Below, one piece after another: positions 62,093 through 64,000 of a stretch of 64,000 bases of DNA. The notes under the pieces are model-generated. The model was not told the DNA's origin and searched no databases. It saw nothing but the letters and a program-made list of their open reading frames with translations. Origin of the DNA: Lacticaseibacillus nasuensis JCM 17158 (GTDB taxonomy: Bacteria > Bacillota > Bacilli > Lactobacillales > Lactobacillaceae); contig NZ_AZDJ01000013.1 of assembly GCF_001434705.1 (NCBI RefSeq), forward strand, positions 76,542-140,541, written 5' to 3'. A program made the position numbers and the translations under genes. Positions within the stretch are counted from its first letter, which is position 1; each line of letters opens with the position of its first letter.

Positions 62093-63241
62093 ATGCAATA
62101 TCACCTGATGGCAACGATGGCGGCGGGGCTTGAGGCCTTGACCGCCCGCGAGTTACAAGACTTGGGGTACCAGACCCGCACCGAAAACGGCAAGGTTTAT
62201 TTCGACGGCGACGATACCGCCATCGCCACGGCCAACGTCTGGCTACGCACCGCCGACCGCATCAAGATCATCGTCGGCCAGTTCAAGGCGACGACTTTCG
62301 ACGAATTATTCGAAGCCGTGCGCGCCTTGCCTTGGGACGATTACCTGCCACTGGACGCGGCATTTCCCGTCGCCGGGCGTTCGGTGCGCTCGACGCTGCA
62401 TTCCGAACCCGACGTGCAGGCCATCACGAAAAAGGCGATTGTCGACAAGCTCGCCGGTGTCTACCACCGCCGCGGCCGCCTGCCGGAAACCGGCGCCACT
62501 TACCCACTGGAGGTGTCGATTCTAAAAGACGTCGCCACCTTAACCATCGACACCACCGGGCCCAGCCTGTTTAAGCGCGGCTACCGCATTGCTAAGGGCG
62601 AAGCACCGCTGAAGGAAAACTTCGCGGCGGCCTTGGTGATGCTGACCAACTGGCGGCCTGACCTACCGTTCTACGATCCCACCACCGGGAGCGGCACCAT
62701 CGCCATCGAAGCGGCGCTGATCGGCCACCACCTGGCGCCGGGGTTGAACCGCGCCTTTGCCTTTGAGCAATTCGGCTTCATGCAGCCAGTGCTGCCGGCC
62801 GTGAAGGACGCGGCACTAGACGCGGCGGACTTTGATGCCGAACTCGATATTCTGGGTGCCGACATCAACCAGGAAATGATCGATATCGCCAACGTCAACG
62901 CCAAGCAAGCCGGCTTGCTGCATAGCGTGCGCTTCAAGCAACTGGCCGTTAAAGACTGGCGGCCAAGCAGCGACTATGGCGTCATCGTCGCCAACCCGCC
63001 ATACGGCAAGCGGCTAGGCGAGCTCGACGCCGCCCGCAAACTCTACCGGGAAATGGGCCAGGTGTACCGGCCGCTGACGGGTTGGAGCAAGTATATCTTG
63101 ACCGCCGACCTCGGCTTTGAAAAAGCGTATGGCGCGCCAGCCACCAAGCGGCGCAAGTTGTACAACGGGACGCTGCGGACGGATTACTTCCAGTATTGGG
63201 CAACCCAGCATCCCCACCATCAGCATGGAGGCAACCAATGA
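62093..63241 (+). CDS. THUMP-domain class I SAM-dependent RNA methyltransferase (YpsC/RlmL N-terminal-like)
   Basis: The 382-aa enzyme has an N-terminal ferredoxin-like/THUMP RNA-binding part (1-165) and a UPF0020 methyltransferase core: FYDPTTGSGTIAIEAALIG (SAM motif I) and the catalytic NPPYGKRLGE (N6/N2-methylating type). It corresponds to Bacillus YpsC, found beside rnpB and gpsB, and to the first half of E. coli RlmL, which makes m2G2445 in 23S rRNA. ATG 62093 after AAAGGAG; its stop overlaps the start of the next gene (ATGA). Confidence 0.9.
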   Translation: MQYHLMATMAAGLEALTARELQDLGYQTRTENGKVYFDGDDTAIATANVWLRTADRIKIIVGQFKATTFDELFEAVRALPWDDYLPLDAAFPVAGRSVRSTLHSEPDVQAITKKAIVDKLAGVYHRRGRLPETGATYPLEVSILKDVATLTIDTTGPSLFKRGYRIAKGEAPLKENFAAALVMLTNWRPDLPFYDPTTGSGTIAIEAALIGHHLAPGLNRAFAFEQFGFMQPVLPAVKDAALDAADFDAELDILGADINQEMIDIANVNAKQAGLLHSVRFKQLAVKDWRPSSDYGVIVANPPYGKRLGELDAARKLYREMGQVYRPLTGWSKYILTADLGFEKAYGAPATKRRKLYNGTLRTDYFQYWATQHPHHQHGGNQ

Positions 63242-64000
63242 ACATTCTCACGTTATTCTCGCTAAACGGTGAAGACTCCGCCACCGTCAACGCCGATGGC
63301 CGCTTCACGATGATTCCCGCCGCGGCCTTTGACGTCAACCGGCAAGCCGCCAGCATCGACGTGATCCTCGGCTGGGGCAGCGCCGCCAGCCAGATTCTCA
63401 ACCGCACCAACCGCGTGCGCTTCATTCAGGCGATGTCCGCCGGCGTCGACTATTTGCCGCTGCGGCAGCTGGCCCAGGAGCACATTTTGCTGGCCAACAC
63501 GTCGGGAATTCACGCCGAGCCAATCGCCGAGCACGTCTTGGGCAGCGTCTTGACTTTTGCCCGCGGGTTGCGACCCACTGCGCCGCTCACCGAAGCGCAA
63601 TGGCTGGATAATGCGCGGCGCGAGGCGATTTGGACCGCCGCCGGCAAAACGGTGCTGATTTATGGCACCGGCCACATCGGCCAGGCCATCGCCAAGCTGC
63701 TGCGCGGCATTGGCATGCACACCATCGGCATCAGCCGCACCGGCGCCGCCAAGCCTGAGTTCGACCGCGTCGGCACCGACGCGGACAGCACGAATTTTGC
63801 GCGGGTCGCCGACGTCATCGTCAACGTCATGCCGCTGACCGGCGAAACGCGGCACTTTTTCGATGCGCGCTTCTTCACGGCGCTGCCGCAAAAGCCACTG
63901 TTCATTAACGTCGGCCGCGGGGCGTCCGTCGACCAAAAGGCGTTGGTGGCGGCACTGCAAGCCGGCCGCCTGCGCGGGGCGGCGTTAGACGTCTTTGAAG
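63238..64000 (+). CDS. D-isomer-specific 2-hydroxyacid dehydrogenase, 3' truncated by window
   Basis: The frame runs open to the window end (254 codons seen of an expected 310-330). It has the catalytic-domain start MNILTLFSLNG, IQAMSAGVDYLPL, the NAD-binding GTGHIGQAIAKLLRGIGM, and INVGRGASVDQKALVAAL with the substrate-binding Arg. The family reduces 2-oxoacids to D-2-hydroxyacids with NADH. It is translationally coupled to the methyltransferase gene by a 4-base overlap. The particular substrate is unknown; the His/Glu pair of the active site is beyond or near the window end. Confidence 0.92.
   Translation, partial: MNILTLFSLNGEDSATVNADGRFTMIPAAAFDVNRQAASIDVILGWGSAASQILNRTNRVRFIQAMSAGVDYLPLRQLAQEHILLANTSGIHAEPIAEHVLGSVLTFARGLRPTAPLTEAQWLDNARREAIWTAAGKTVLIYGTGHIGQAIAKLLRGIGMHTIGISRTGAAKPEFDRVGTDADSTNFARVADVIVNVMPLTGETRHFFDARFFTALPQKPLFINVGRGASVDQKALVAALQAGRLRGAALDVFE

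Overview
The window is chromosomal core DNA of a low-G+C-phylum (Bacillota) organism, almost certainly a member of Lactobacillaceae that is unusually GC-rich for the family. Evidence for this: the gene orders dinG-ypmB-aspB-asnS-dnaD-nth and recU/pbp1A/ypsA/gpsB/rnpB (Bacillus/Lactobacillus type), a B-type RNase P RNA, RexAB instead of AddAB naming-type recombinase, a mevalonate-pathway operon, a one-piece GlnPH transporter, and a glycolytic pfkA-pyk pair that points to homofermentative sugar use. A GC-rich Lacticaseibacillus-like species would fit, but that is inference. No tRNA, rRNA, transposase, integrase or prophage gene was recognised; coding density is very high and nearly every ORF is a recognisable housekeeping gene.

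Layout. 1-3.4 kb: end of engB, a MazG-like gene, a 55-aa protein on the minus strand, and the glutamine-type ABC transporter glnPH-glnQ. 3.4-11 kb: uvrC, obgE, an OatA-like O-acyltransferase, rnz, a short-chain dehydrogenase and a LapA-like membrane protein. 11-17.4 kb: clpB with a CtsR-like operator, rpmF (zinc-free L32), a DUF1836 regulator coupled to a cytoplasmic 5'-nucleotidase-like enzyme, a lipoprotein of unknown role, and a small DUF2929-like membrane protein. 17.5-25.3 kb: dnaE, pfkA, pyk, then an 0.8-kb non-coding, repeat-rich and hairpin-rich stretch ended by an orphan terminator, and ppsR on the minus strand. 25.4-32.4 kb: rpsU, yqeY, phoH, ybeY, cdd, era, recO, rbgA, rnhB, dprA, a ribosome/GTPase/DNA-uptake block. 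32.5-36.1 kb: tautomerase, SufT-like protein, two poorly known genes and an rRNA m5C methyltransferase. 36.1-39.1 kb (minus): mvk-mvaD-fni mevalonate operon without a phosphomevalonate kinase gene. 39.2-53.9 kb: rexB-rexA, dinG, ypmB/tseB, aspB, asnS, dnaD, nth, comEB. 53.9-57.5 kb (minus): fruR-fruK-fruA fructose operon. 57.6-64 kb: recU-pbp1A (minus) diverging from ypsA, gpsB, rnpB, an rRNA methyltransferase and a truncated 2-hydroxyacid dehydrogenase.

How the genes work together: most are ribosome assembly (obgE, era, rbgA, ybeY, rsmF, RlmL-like, rpmF, rpsU), DNA repair and recombination (uvrC, rexAB, recO, recU, dprA, nth, dinG, rnhB), wall growth and division (pbp1A, gpsB, tseB, oatA-like) and central metabolism (pfkA, pyk, fru operon, mevalonate operon). 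Two things stand out as possibly new or unusual: the structured non-coding locus between pyk and ppsR (about 23753-24520), and a short promoter-hairpin-terminator unit ahead of uvrC (about 3485-3560). Several proteins lack cysteine metal sites that relatives have (Nth without the iron-sulfur cysteines, L32 without zinc cysteines). I did not find convincing evidence for a new multi-gene system such as a defence island.
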